Assembly (NCBI GenBank): GCA_016946835.1
Contig: JACVTC010000010.1
Span: 1,677,501-1,741,500 of the forward strand
Source: Neocallimastix lanati (nom. inval.)
Lineage: Eukaryota > Neocallimastigomycota > Neocallimastigomycetes > Neocallimastigales > Neocallimastigaceae
Reading direction: 5' to 3'
DNA: 64,000 nt
Positions 19,802-31,921 of the stretch are shown here, piece by piece. The notes below the pieces were generated by a model that saw only the letters and a program-made list of their open reading frames with translations, ran no database searches and was not told where the DNA came from. Position 1 is the first letter of the stretch. Each line of letters begins with the position of its first letter. Position numbers and translations under genes: made by a program.

Positions 19802-20214
19802 AATAAAAAGAATATAATTAAAACATTGATTTATGCTATAAAATTTTATTATTTCTTATTTTATTAATTACTAGATAATTAATATTTAGAAATCAAGCCA
19901 TTTATTAAGAACATTATAAAATTATTAGATTTATATTTGATTTATGACATTAATTTATGTTTGAATATTTCATTTTATATCAATATTAAGATATTTATAA
20001 TTATTTAATTTACAGTAATAATTATTTTATATATCAATATTTATAAGCTAACAAAATATAATAAATGATAAATTGCTAAAAGATTAAATCAGTTACAATT
20101 TTACTGTAAATGATTTAACCTTTTTTAATTGTTGTGTTGCATTTCGGAACGTGACTATAATTGAAATATGGTGTACTTAAGGAAACCCTTTACGTAAAAG
20201 TGTTTTAAATTATA

Positions 20215-20278
<64 letters not shown>

Positions 20279-20500
20279 AATATATAATAAATAATAAAAT
20301 AATATTTAATAATATTTATATTTATGATTATTATTTATAATAATTTGTTCTTTAACCTTATTTTACTTTTTTTTCAATTTTTGGTTTTTTTTTTTTTTTC
20401 CATTTTTTAATGGTTAAAAATAAAATATATTTAATTTTTTATTATTTATTTATTTATTCATTTAATTTAAAATTTTATTATTTATTTTATTTATTTTGAT

Positions 20501-20532
<32 letters not shown>

Positions 20533-20535
20533 ATT

Positions 20536-22349
20536 AAAAAATTATAAATAAAATGCTTTTTGGAAAAATTTTTTTTATGGTTGAAATAAAAAAAAAAATA
20601 ATCTATTTATATTTTATTTCTAGTTTTATTTACAATTATTTAAAAAAAAAAAATAAAATTGTGGGCGTTCAATTACGAATTAAATATTTAAGACACGTTT
20701 AAGATGTAACGGTTCGAAATGTAACATATTCCTTTTTAACAATATTCAATAAAAATGAAAAAAAAAAAAATAATAATAAAAATAAAAATATTAAGAAAAG
20801 CTGTTTTTCATTTGTGGCGTTCAATTTTACTATTATAAAAATTTATTATATTAAATTTCATTTATTCATTGGATAATTTTTAATAAAACTTTTTTGTGTA
20901 ATTAAAAAGTTACACAAACTTAAAAAAAAAAAATAATTTAACTTATATTTATATAAATGGAATTTGCTGATCAAAGTGGAATAATATGAAATTATAATGG
21001 AATAATAAATATGCGGTATGTTGATTACAATTCTCTTTTTTTTTTATTTATTTAATTATTTAATTATTTAATTATTTATTTATTTTATTTTTTTTTTTAA
21101 ATTGATGTCAATAAAATTTATAATAATTAAAATTAATAATAATATTTATTTAACTTTAATTTATATTAAAAAATATTTGAAAAATTCTTCAATAAACTCT
21201 ATTTGAAATATTTTTTTTTAATAATACATTAATTATTATTTAACAATATTAAATTATTTATATATATAAAATATATTTAATAAGTCTTCTATAATAACAT
21301 GTTTTAATATTAATTATATAAAAGAGGATTTAAGAAAATAAAAAAACTTTTTTATAACTAAATTATTTGTATCATAAACTATGCATACTATATAATAATA
21401 TTATAATATTATGTTATATATTCTATTTATTTGTAATATACTATTTAATATGTAAAATTATAATTAAAAATTGTTAATAAAATAAAATTGTTTATTAGAA
21501 TATTAATTAAATTGTACACTTCAAAATACTAAATTTTCTCATAAAATAGTTCTAAATAAAAAAAAAATAAAAGACTTCCTATAAATAATAATAATTCTAA
21601 AATGATTTATGTTCTGAACAATATTTTAAAAATTTATGAGAAAATAGGAATAATTAAATAAATATTAAATGAAAATTTAATAAAATTTTTTTTTTTTTAA
21701 TTTAAATTTAAATTTTAATAAATATTAAATGAAAATTTAATAATTTTAATTTTTTTTAAAAAAAAAAAAAAGTTAAAATTGTCAAAAAAAAAAAAATTGT
21801 CAAAATTTCTTTTATTGATATTATTGAATGGTTAAACTATTATTATTTTTTTTTTTTATATTCATAATTATTATTCTTTTCTTTTGTTATTTAAATGTAA
21901 AGTTAATAAAAAAAAAAAGAAAATAATGATTCAAAGAAAAAATAATTATTAATAATATATATAAATAAAAATAAAAATAGTTAATGGAAATTTTATAATT
22001 TTTTAAGGATAACAATTATTCATAATTTAGGATCATACTTTTAATTTTTATTTTTTCTATATTATATTTTATATAAATTAGTTGATTATTTATATATAAA
22101 TTTAATTTATTATTTCATTGTTTTATATATACTATTTTTTTTTTTTTTTTAATTTTTTTTTTTATATTTTTTTATTATTATTATTTATTAATTAATTAAT
22201 ATAAATTTAATTTAAAAATAAAAAATTTTATTTTATTTAAAAAAAAAAAAAAAAAATTATATAAATAGTTAGGGCAATGGTCACTAATTATGATTAAAAT
22301 AAAAAAAAAAATTAAATAACAAATATTAAATAGCAATATTAAAATATTG
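20536..22349. other. AT-rich spacer with direct repeats and a TIR-like motif
   Basis: No gene is seen. The motif around GTGGCGTTCAATT occurs twice in direct orientation (about 20660-20675 and 20813-20826). ACGGTTCGAAATGTAAC at about 20708-20724 resembles the inner ends of the neighbouring inverted-repeat transposon. Otherwise it is homopolymers and A/T microsatellites. Confidence 0.45.
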
Positions 22350-22358
22350 AATATAAAA

Positions 22359-22445
<87 letters not shown>

Positions 22446-22470
22446 GTAAATAAATAAGTAAATATATATA
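22350..22470. repeat. AAAT microsatellite upstream of the metalloprotease gene
   Basis: About 25 AAAT/AATA units ending some 45 bases before the metalloprotease start codon, so it lies in the 5' flank or leader. Confidence 0.85.
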
Positions 22471-22514
22471 CTAAATACTAAAAAAAAAAAAAAAAAGTAA
22501 ATAAAAAAGAAACA

Positions 22515-22808
22515 ATGAGATTTTCAAGTATTTTATTTTTTCTAGCCATATTCACTAATGTTGCAAAATCGGGTATTATTAAATGCAAAAATAAATCTAA
22601 TAGTTTTGACCAATTAGCATTTGGTAATGAAGTTGAATTCAAAAAAAGAATAAAATATAAAAATTTTAGATATAACTTTTATTGCTTAGAAGATTTCGAT
22701 AATATGTGTTATGAAATAAAAAACAATTTAAACGATGCTCTTGATATTATATCAAGTACTTTTGGTAAGCTTATTATTTATTTTAATTTTTTTTTTTTCA
22801 TTACTATT

Positions 22809-22844
<36 letters not shown>

Positions 22845-22847
22845 GTG

Positions 22848-22938
<91 letters not shown>

Positions 22939-24725
22939 GTGATAATAATAATAGTGATAATAATAATAATAATAATAATAGTGATAATAATAATAGTGAT
23001 AATAATAATAATAATAATAATAATAGTGATAATAATAATACTAATATAATAAATTATTATTATTATTATTATTTTAAAATAAAGTACTTATTCTTTAATT
23101 ATTAATTTTTGTATTTTCATATATAAAAAAAAATAGAAATATATAATCCAATTAATTTTGACGCATATGTCAAATCTGATAAAGATGAATTCATTGCATA
23201 TAATATTGATAGTAATTTTGTTGCGTTAAGAACATCTAATGATACGAATGAACCTCCATACCTTTATCCTCAAGCATTAGTTAAACAATTAAATTTAAAT
23301 ACTGAATATAATTTTAAAAAAAGAGACTTTACCTTAGTATTTAATAACTTTAAAAATAATCCTGAAATAAGGGTAGGTATGAAAGATACTATTCGTACAA
23401 TTATTCATGAAATTATTCATGGTTTTGGATTCATGAATCTTGAATCTCCTGATTATTTAAATGATGGAAATAATATTTTTAATATTGGCTCTTCTGATCT
23501 TATGGATGAAAATACTAATATTAACGATGTTATTCTTTTCCCAACCCCACTTTATAGAATGGATCTTGAATTATTAAATAAAGCGAAAACATGTGAAGAA
23601 TTAGATGTATTTATAGCTAATAATTTTGTTGGATTTACACCATTAACAGTTTATGAAAAAAATTTTGTTAGTACTCGTACTAAACAGAAACTTTTTAAAG
23701 ATATAGGACATTTACATAATGATTTTAATTGTATCCATGACACTTCTGATTTATTTGATGATAAAAAAAAATTAGATTGCTATGAGAATTTAAATCCTCA
23801 AACTCAACAGATAATATCAGAAATTCCATCCAAATATTACTTTGAAAAGGATACTTTAGGTTTTTTAACTAATAATGGTACCATCATTCCACTTCAAACT
23901 TTTGATAAGGGATATAGTTCAAGTAGTAGTATTTGTCATCCCAGCATGGATGATGAAAAAATAAACCAATATTTAGAATTTAAAAAAAATATAACTAAAG
24001 TTGAATTAGATAAATTAGAAAAATTATATAAGGAAGAATTTGAAAAATATAATAATAAAGAATTAATAAAAGAAATCTGTCACGATAGTACTTCTGAAAA
24101 ATGCATCCAATTCAATGAAGAAAGTAAAAAGTTTAAAGAAAAGATTCAGATTGAAGTAGAAGCATTAGAAAAAGATATATTTTCAAATATTGAAACATAT
24201 ATTGGAGATAAGATAAATGATTATTTTGGTGAAGACTTTATCATGTATTATTCAGGATATGATACTGATTTATCAAATGAATTTATGCTTGAACATTTCG
24301 GTAAAATTAATAGACACGGTTTAATTGGTAATGGCATTGTTGATATCTTAAAAACCATGGGATGGACTGAGAAAGGGAAACCAAAATCTAATGATATTTA
24401 TTATGTTGCTGAAGATGTCGAATATCCAGAACAATTTGGATATTTTTGGAATCAAAAAATAAATGAGCTTTGTGAAAATGAAGAATTTCCAACTGAAACC
24501 TCAACTATTAGTGAATATCCAACCGAAGCATCCACTATTTCTTATGAATATCCAACTGAAATAGTAGATGGTGATGACGATTATCTTTCAAATTCATATT
24601 TTGATAATGAAGTCAATCGTGAAACTTTAACTTTTGACGAAGAAGTTTCTGCTTTAGCTTTTGATGAAAGTATATTTGACGTAGAAATTGAGAAACAAAA
24701 TAATAACATGACTTTACTTCAATAA
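22515..24725 (+). CDS. secreted zinc metalloprotease (HEIIHGFGF), two exons
   Basis: Exon 1 (22515-22764) starts MRFSSILFFLAIFTNVAKSG, a typical signal peptide. The intron runs from GTAAGC at 22765 to AG at 23135-23136, and exon 2 (23137-24725) continues in phase as EIYNPINFDAY, giving 612 residues. IIHEIIHGFGFMN places a zinc-binding HExxH at residues 174-178, with Glu175 as the likely catalytic base. It lacks the third His of classic metzincins at the usual spacing. Later segments include SSDLMDEN, a Lys/Glu-rich coiled stretch, and HFGKINRHGLIGNGIVDIL, followed by a Thr/Glu-rich tail with repeated EYPTE. The family appears to be a fungal or protist secreted gluzincin- or metzincin-like protease, exact clan uncertain. 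Substrate unknown. The gene converges on the pectate lyase. Confidence 0.75.
22805..23075 (+). repeat. AAT trinucleotide repeat inside the metalloprotease intron
   Basis: A long AAT/GAT-interrupted tract lies within the intron 22765-23136. It happens to stay open in the exon 1 frame as poly-Ile then poly-Asn/Asp, which would suggest a false 196-residue protein if the intron were ignored. Confidence 0.8.
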
Positions 24726-24896
24726 AAATTAATTATAAAAATGTAATAAAAATTACATTATTATTATTATATATATATATATAACTATATCTAATTATTT
24801 ATATTAAAATTTTGTATATATTTGTATATATATATATATATATACATAAATTAAAAATTAATAATTAAATATAATTAAATTATTTATATAAAAAAA

Positions 24897-24930
<34 letters not shown>

Positions 24931-25391
24931 GACAATATTATCAATATAATAATTTTAAATAAATATATATATATAATTTATATTAGTAAATAATTAAATT
25001 AAAATAGTAGATAAATAAGTAAATATATAAATAAAAAATAAAATTATAAAGATAAATAGATTACGTATAATAAATGAATAAAATTAAATAAATTAAAATA
25101 ATATAAATAAATAATTTAAAAGTCTTGTTAAATGTGTTTTATTTATGTTATCAATTATAATAAAAACATAATCAATAAATAAATCAATAAATAAATCAAT
25201 AAATAAATCAACAATCAAGAGTAAATAACAAATATCGAATAATAAATAATAAATAATAAATAATTAATAATATAAAAAATAGACAATTTATATTAATTTA
25301 TAAATAATAAATAAATAAATAAATAATTTTTTTTTTTTTTTTTTTTTTGAGTTTGTTTCTTCTTTCCAATTATTTAATATAAAATTTTAAT
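24726..25391. other. shared 3' spacer of two convergent genes
   Basis: AT-rich DNA between the stops of the metalloprotease and the pectate lyase, with a poly(A) run near 24895-24928 and AATAAA-like signals on both strands. No gene is seen. Confidence 0.5.
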
Positions 25392-26748
25392 TTATTTACA
25401 GACACAATTACTCTGGTTTTTACATTGAGATCCTGTCTTTGGTGGTTCTTTACCATTATTGTTACCAGTATAAGTATTACAAACATTTCCACCATTGGCA
25501 TTTACATTAATAAATGTTGCCGTATCACCGTAATTAGTATTAATACCAGCTAAAACACCAACATTGAGGGTAGTAACATCTTCAATAATTACATGTCTAA
25601 TATCTTGATAACCACTTTTACAATTTCCACAAGCTCTGTATAATTTACCAGAATTACTACAATAGAATCCTTTAATATAAACAGTACCTGCTGAGTTATG
25701 TTGAACAATCTTATCGGAACCATCACGAGCACCTCCTCCAATTAAATAAAATTTAGCATTTTTATTAGTGGAGCCCTTTAAAGTTAAGGCATCTTCACAG
25801 ACATCATCCCACCAAACATTTTCTACAGTACATCCATCTCCAATACAGTGAACATGCTCAATAGAATCAGCACCAATAATGACATTTTTAAGAGTGGCAC
25901 CAGATTCTAATCTGAAAACTGCATCCTTACTACCACCTTCAACATTCTTACAATCTCCATGACCGGTAACCCCTCTTCCATAACTTGTCCAAACTCCATT
26001 AACGGCAAGACCATCAAAGACTTCACCAGCCTTAATGACATAAGGTTCATTGAATATGATAGTTTTTTTAGCCGTTGGGAAGACAACATCAGTAGTTAAA
26101 GAAGATGAAGATGATGGCTTAGAAGATGATGTTGATTGAGAAGAGGAAGGTGATTCAGAAGAGGAAGATGAATCAGAAGAGGAAGTTGAAATTGATAGAG
26201 AAGATGATGGAGACAAATAATGATTTGATAAACAATATGGTTGAGAAGATAATGGAGAATATGATTTAGTTTTAGTAGTTTTTGTATTAGAAGTAGTTGT
26301 TTTAGTTGTTTTTTTAGTAGTTGATTTTTTAGTAGTTGACTTTTTAGTAGTTGATTTTTTAGTAGTTGACTTTTTAGTAGTTGACTTTTTAGAAGTAGTT
26401 TTTTTAGTAGATGTTTTTTTAGTAGTTTCATTGGATGATGTACTATTAAGAGTATTACCATCTTCAATACATTGAGAATATGATTCATTTATATATTTAC
26501 AGGTATATCCAGATATACAACAATCATCTCCAGTAAAATTTAAACTTGATAATTATAATAATAAAAAGTATAAAAAGTAAAGATAAGATATTAATTATAT
26601 GTTATATTTTTATATTTCTGATTATTTTTTCTTAATTTTTTTATTGAAATTTTTATATTTACCCTCCACATTGGGCATTGGCTGTACCACATTCAGCATA
26701 GGCTAATTTAATAAAACTGATTAAACCAATAATATTAATTAGTCTCAT
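25392..26748 (-). CDS. secreted CBM1-PL3 pectate lyase, two exons
   Basis: Exon 1 (26748-26663) encodes a signal peptide, MRLINIIGLISFIKLAYA, and the start of a CBM1. The intron (GTAAAT at 26662 to AG at 26546-26545) is in the middle of the module, and exon 2 (26544-25392) completes it in frame: ECGTANAQCGG joins LNFTGDDCCISGYTCKYINE then SYSQC, with the Cys spacing of a fungal CBM1. A Thr/Lys-rich then Ser-rich linker (about residues 55-180) leads to a catalytic domain of about 230 residues, the normal size for polysaccharide lyase family 3, with ENVWWDDVCEDALTLKG and a Cys-rich C terminus. Total 412 residues. Family PL3 enzymes cleave polygalacturonate by beta-elimination, needing calcium. 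The protein should act outside the cell, bound to plant wall. No dockerin is present, so it is probably a free enzyme rather than a cellulosome subunit. Confidence 0.9.
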
Positions 26749-26819
26749 TTTTAAATTTATATAAAATGAAAATGATAATCGATAATAATAAATAAATAAA
26801 TAAATAAAAATAAAAAAAA

Positions 26820-26863
<44 letters not shown>

Positions 26864-28790
26864 TTTAATAATTATATGATTTTAGAATTATTGATAAAAC
26901 ACAATAATAATATTTTTCTATTTGTTTTATTAAAAATAAATTATCTTTTCCTAAAAAAAATATTATGAATATTTTATACACTATATTAAAAAAATCTAAA
27001 AATTATGATTTATAATATTTGATTTATTAAAAATAAAAAATATAATTTTTTTTTTTTAAAATTTTAATTATTCAATTTAATGATAAAATATAACATAATT
27101 GAAAAATTATGTTAATTATTTTATTTGAAATTTAATAAATTTATAATCTTAATAAATATTTAATTCAAAAATTCTCCATCATTAGTTAAAATAATATATC
27201 TTTAAATAATAAATTATTAATGAATAATAATTTATTGAATAAATTAATGGTAAATGTTTCTTTAAATGAATTTTATTTTTACAGATAAAGAAATAATAAA
27301 TATATATATAAAATAAAAAAAAAAAAAAATTATTATTTATAGTTTAATTTGATTTTTATTCTTTTTTATAATTAAAAAATTAAAATTATTAATATTTTTG
27401 TGATCTAAAAAAGTTTAATATATTAAAATTTTATTTATAAATTATTATATTTGCCTAATAACTCTTTATGTTAATATTTAATATCTTTTTTATTTAAATT
27501 ATTTAATAGGGCAAACTCTTTTTCCTTAAGTAATAAATATAAAAGAAATAAATTATATATATATACATATATATAATAATTTAAATTTGAAATATTTAAT
27601 TTTCAAAAAAATTAACAAATCGGTAAATATATATATTGATATTCTTAATATATATTAATAAATAATATTAAAACTATTCATAAATATATAAATATTCACT
27701 ATTCTTTATTTATTATTGAAATAAGTTAATAAAAAATGAAACAAGACTTATTTTAAAATAAAACAAATTTACATAAGATTAAATTTTAATATTAAAAAAA
27801 TATCAATTTATATTTTAAAAAAAAATCAATTTATATTTTAAAAAAAATCAATATTAGATTTTAAAAAAATACATATAATTAAAAAAAAAAAAAAAAAAAA
27901 GAATGAATCCTAAAGTTTTCAGAAAGAAAAAATATAAAATAATTACTTAAAAAACTTTTTATTTCAAAAATATAGATTAAACAGAACAAAAACAAAACAA
28001 AATCAAAAGTAGAAATATAAATATAAAGTACAGATTGAATAAAATAAAATAGAAATATAAATATGAAGTACAGATTGAAATAAAAATAATGAATATAAAA
28101 TAATATTAAGAGTCATGAATTTAGGGATTATAATTATGTCAACTTTATTAATATATTATATAATAAAAGATTAAGGTAAAATAACGTAAATAAGATAATA
28201 ATAAAGTAAAATTAAATAATATAATAAATATTAATATGAAATTTAAATAAAAATTTCGATTATTAATAAAGCGAATATAATTATAATTATTTTAAAAAAG
28301 AAATACAAATATTAAAATTTAACATGATAAAGAAATTAAACCTTAAATGATAATAATAAAATTTTATATAAATTTAATATTATTATGACAGTGATAAATG
28401 TAAAGACAAATAGTAAATGTGGTAACATTTTAAATTATAAACTAAAAAAAATAATATTAATTATTAATATCAATTAAGTCTTATTTATATTATTTATAAA
28501 TATCAATAATATAAAAAAATTATTGATAAAAAAAAAAAAAAAAAAAAAAAAAAGAAATACATATCTTAAATTTATACTTTTATTTTTTAAATATAAAATT
28601 TTATATAAAAGATAAAAGTATAAATTTAATAATTTAATAATTAACTATTTTTATAAAGGATAAAATGAATTTTATATTAAGAATTTTAAGAAATTATAAT
28701 TACTTTTATAATTATGATTTCTAATTATAATTTTTTTTTTTTAAATTTTATAAATTAAAGTCTACTATTAACAGACAAAAATTAAATATT

Positions 28791-28822
<32 letters not shown>

Positions 28823-29550
28823 GAATTTAAAAAAATATAATTTTTAATTCATGATTAATTTATTAAATATTATTTTTTTTATTTTAAAAAATCTAAATGA
28901 AAGGATGTATTATTGAATGAAACTTTCCAAATTATTACACTGAAAAAATGCAACATTCTTTTAAATGCTTAATATAAGGTAAGGTACATAATATATTTAA
29001 AAATTCATAATTAATAGATCTTAATATATTTTGTATATTATTATTAAAGTTTTTATTAAATATTTAAATTATATTCTATAGTCAATTATTTATTTAAAAT
29101 TAATAATTTATCAATATAATATTTAAAATAAATTTTATTTGACATCATAAGATAAAAATATAAACATCACAATAATATTTGATTAAATTATTATTATTAA
29201 ATACTTTAAATTAAAATATAAATTCATTAAATTAATGTATATTATTAATCTTTGTCTTAAAATTTATCTTAATATTTATTTATTTAATATTTTTGTAAAG
29301 AAAATAAATATTTTATGAAGCCATAAGCAATTAAAGGTATTAAAATAAAATATTAAAGGCTAATACTTTACATATAATGAAAAATGATATATATATAATA
29401 ACTTTTTAAAATTTAAATTTATATTAAAATAAAAGTTTTTGTTTTTTAAAATTATTCTATGTAAAAACAAATTTATTGTTAATAATACAAATAATTTAAT
29501 AATGCAAAATAGATTAATAATATTTTTAAGTCAGTAATTTTTTTAAATCA

Positions 29551-29589
<39 letters not shown>

Positions 29590-30259
29590 GTTAATAATAT
29601 TTTTAGGTTAATAAAGTTTGTGACATAATAGATGCAAGGTTATTTACTTTTATTGTATAAAACAAATCTAAAATTAACAATTTTAAAATAGAATTTAAGA
29701 TAAATTTAAATATAAGTATTAAATAAATCTAAAGTTTTATTTATCTTTGAATATTTGTAAATTTTTTTACAAATGAATATGTTTACAATTCATTATACAT
29801 AAAATAATATTTTATTTTCAATTTATTAATATATATTTTAATTTTATCTGATAATTTTTATTTTTTATATTTTTAAAGTTATTTAATATTATGGATTTTT
29901 ATAATAATTGATATTAATATTTTTTTTTTTATTTTTATAATAATTTGAACGTTTATATATTTAATTTTTATTATATATTCATAAAGTATTAATATTATAA
30001 TTTTTTTTTAATATTTAATATTTAATATTTATTATATACTATATATTATTATTTATTAATAAATTCTATTATTATTTATTTATTACAATTACTCAATTAT
30101 TATTTATAATTATTATTTATTTTTTATAATTTATTATTAACTATTATATATTTTATATATCTTCTATTTTACTACCAATTCATTAATTTTTAAAACATTT
30201 TATTTAAAAGAAAAAATATATATATATATATATATTAATTTTTAAAATAAGCTAAATTA
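26749..30259. other. 3.5-kb AT-rich spacer
   Basis: No supported gene on either strand. It begins with the pectate lyase promoter region, including a poly(A) tract of about 40 bases at 26822-26861. Other homopolymers lie at 27880-27900, 28529-28553, 28793-28819 and 29556-29587. A two-unit copy of a dispersed minisatellite is at 28008-28078. Confidence 0.5.
28008..28078 (+). repeat. two-unit copy of a dispersed minisatellite
   Basis: Two units of the form GTAGAAATATAAATATAAAG followed by TACAGATTGAATAAAATAAA. The same unit is repeated four times inside an intron of the first receptor gene at 32098-32310. Confidence 0.65.
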
Positions 30260-31874
30260 TTACATAATGGAAGTTTGATAGTGGTAACGTATAAAGTTTG
30301 CTTTAAAGCTCGTTGAATTTGTTGATTCTCTTACAGATAGTTTTGAATTTGAATTTTTGCTTGGATTTGAACTTTTGTTGCTTGGATTTGAATATGAATC
30401 TAACGTTTTAGGACTATTTGTTGCTGAAAATTTGTTATTTTGAACGTAAATACTCATCTTATTTTCTTCACTTGATTTAAATTTTTCGTATGCCGCCATA
30501 AGAAACATTCTTACGAAAAATATGTATGTATGGCTCATAAGTATAGAAGTAAAATGAATAAACATATATAATAAATTATATAATATATAATAATTTATAT
30601 TTAAAAAGTGGAATATTATAATTAATAATTGATTAAGTCCATTAATAAATAAAAAAAGAGAAAAGTATCTCAAATCGTAAAAGGTTTCACTCAAATTCCA
30701 TTCTAGAAATACTAAGAAACATATTGTGAAAAACAAAATTAAATTGTATGCTGTTTGAATCATTGAAAGCCATTTTCCTACTGCGTTAGTATAACTACAG
30801 ACATAAAAATTTTTATTGTCGGTATAAAAATTTATTTCTTTTATTGTGTGAAGATTTGAAACGACAGAAATTACTAATAATAAAATCTGTACTGATAATA
30901 AAACAGCAACATAGATATATTGATTATTTTTTATCCATATTGAAAATTTATTTCTTCTAGGAAAGTTGCATATTAATTTATGAAGTATGGTGATATAAAT
31001 CAAAGAGTATCCCATTTCCATGAAAACATGACGTTCGGCACATTTTTTTTTGGTAGGAATATTATAATATTCAAAAATGGAAAATAATAATAATAGTGAT
31101 CCTAATATATAAATTAACCATAAATCTGTACTTAAAAATTTAAAGTACTTATCTTTATATTTAGGGATGAATATCAACAATACTGATACTACTAAACAAC
31201 AAAATACCATTAATAAAAAGGCTAACAATATTTTTCCAAGAGTAGATTTCATTGTCAAAAAATATATTTTATTAATATCAACAATTTCTTTAGCCATTTC
31301 TTTGGCTGTTATTAATCCATTTAAAAAATCATTAAAATTTTGGAGAAATCTCTTTGAAAAATATTCATAGTCTTTCATTGTTGAACTTGGTCTAAAATAA
31401 AATTGAGTTTCTTTCATCATTTCACAATTAATATTGTTGCAGCATTCATAATCATCATATAATGTATTAAGTGCCGTTATTAATTTTAATTTTTTAACAA
31501 TTATTTCTTTTTGAAAATTTTCAGAAAATATATATTTTAATACTTCTATTGATGCATTTTTTCTTTCATCTATAATATTTTTATTTATTCCTAGATTAAA
31601 TCCGCCAATAATGGAACCATTAATTCCAGGTTTTTTGCCAGGTAATGCAGATATAGTATAATTAGGCATTCTAGCTGAACTATAAAAATTAACAAATACC
31701 ATATTTTCTGTTATCATTTCATCAACAATATGTTTTTCATTAGATTTAAATATTTCATCTTTATAAATATATAAATAATTGGTATAATTTTAAATAAATA
31801 AACAAATAAAAATTTGGAAAAGAAATATTATTATTTATTTATATTTTTTTTTTAATATAATTTTATATATTTCA

Positions 31875-31921
<47 letters not shown>

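Larger units (their letters stand above)
17018..20535. mobile_element. MULE-like DNA transposon with long terminal inverted repeats
   Basis: The left arm (about 17018-17654) and the right arm (about 20137-20535, inverted) share the same succession of blocks: TTTTATTTTTAACCAT, a poly(A) followed by CCAAAAATT, AAAGAACAAATTATTATA, an AAAT microsatellite, TTTAATATAATTTA, CACTTTTAC, and a perfect 17-base pair at 17638-17654 and 20137-20153 (CACGTTCCGAAATGCAA and its complement). The interior holds a decayed minus-strand gene with FLYWCH and zinc-ribbon signatures, a SINE-like insert (17715-17875) and a nested MITE (19470-19801). Long imperfect inverted repeats plus FLYWCH point to a Mutator-like element. 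The outer edges are approximate, and I found no intact transposase core. Confidence 0.6.

Noticed and set aside
25907-26488. Minus-strand open frames 25907-26089 and 26096-26488 (Leu/Lys-rich)
   Set aside because: They are alternative frames of the pectate lyase linker and catalytic region.
31167-31370. Plus-strand 67-residue frame
   Set aside because: Antisense to exon 5 of receptor copy 1.
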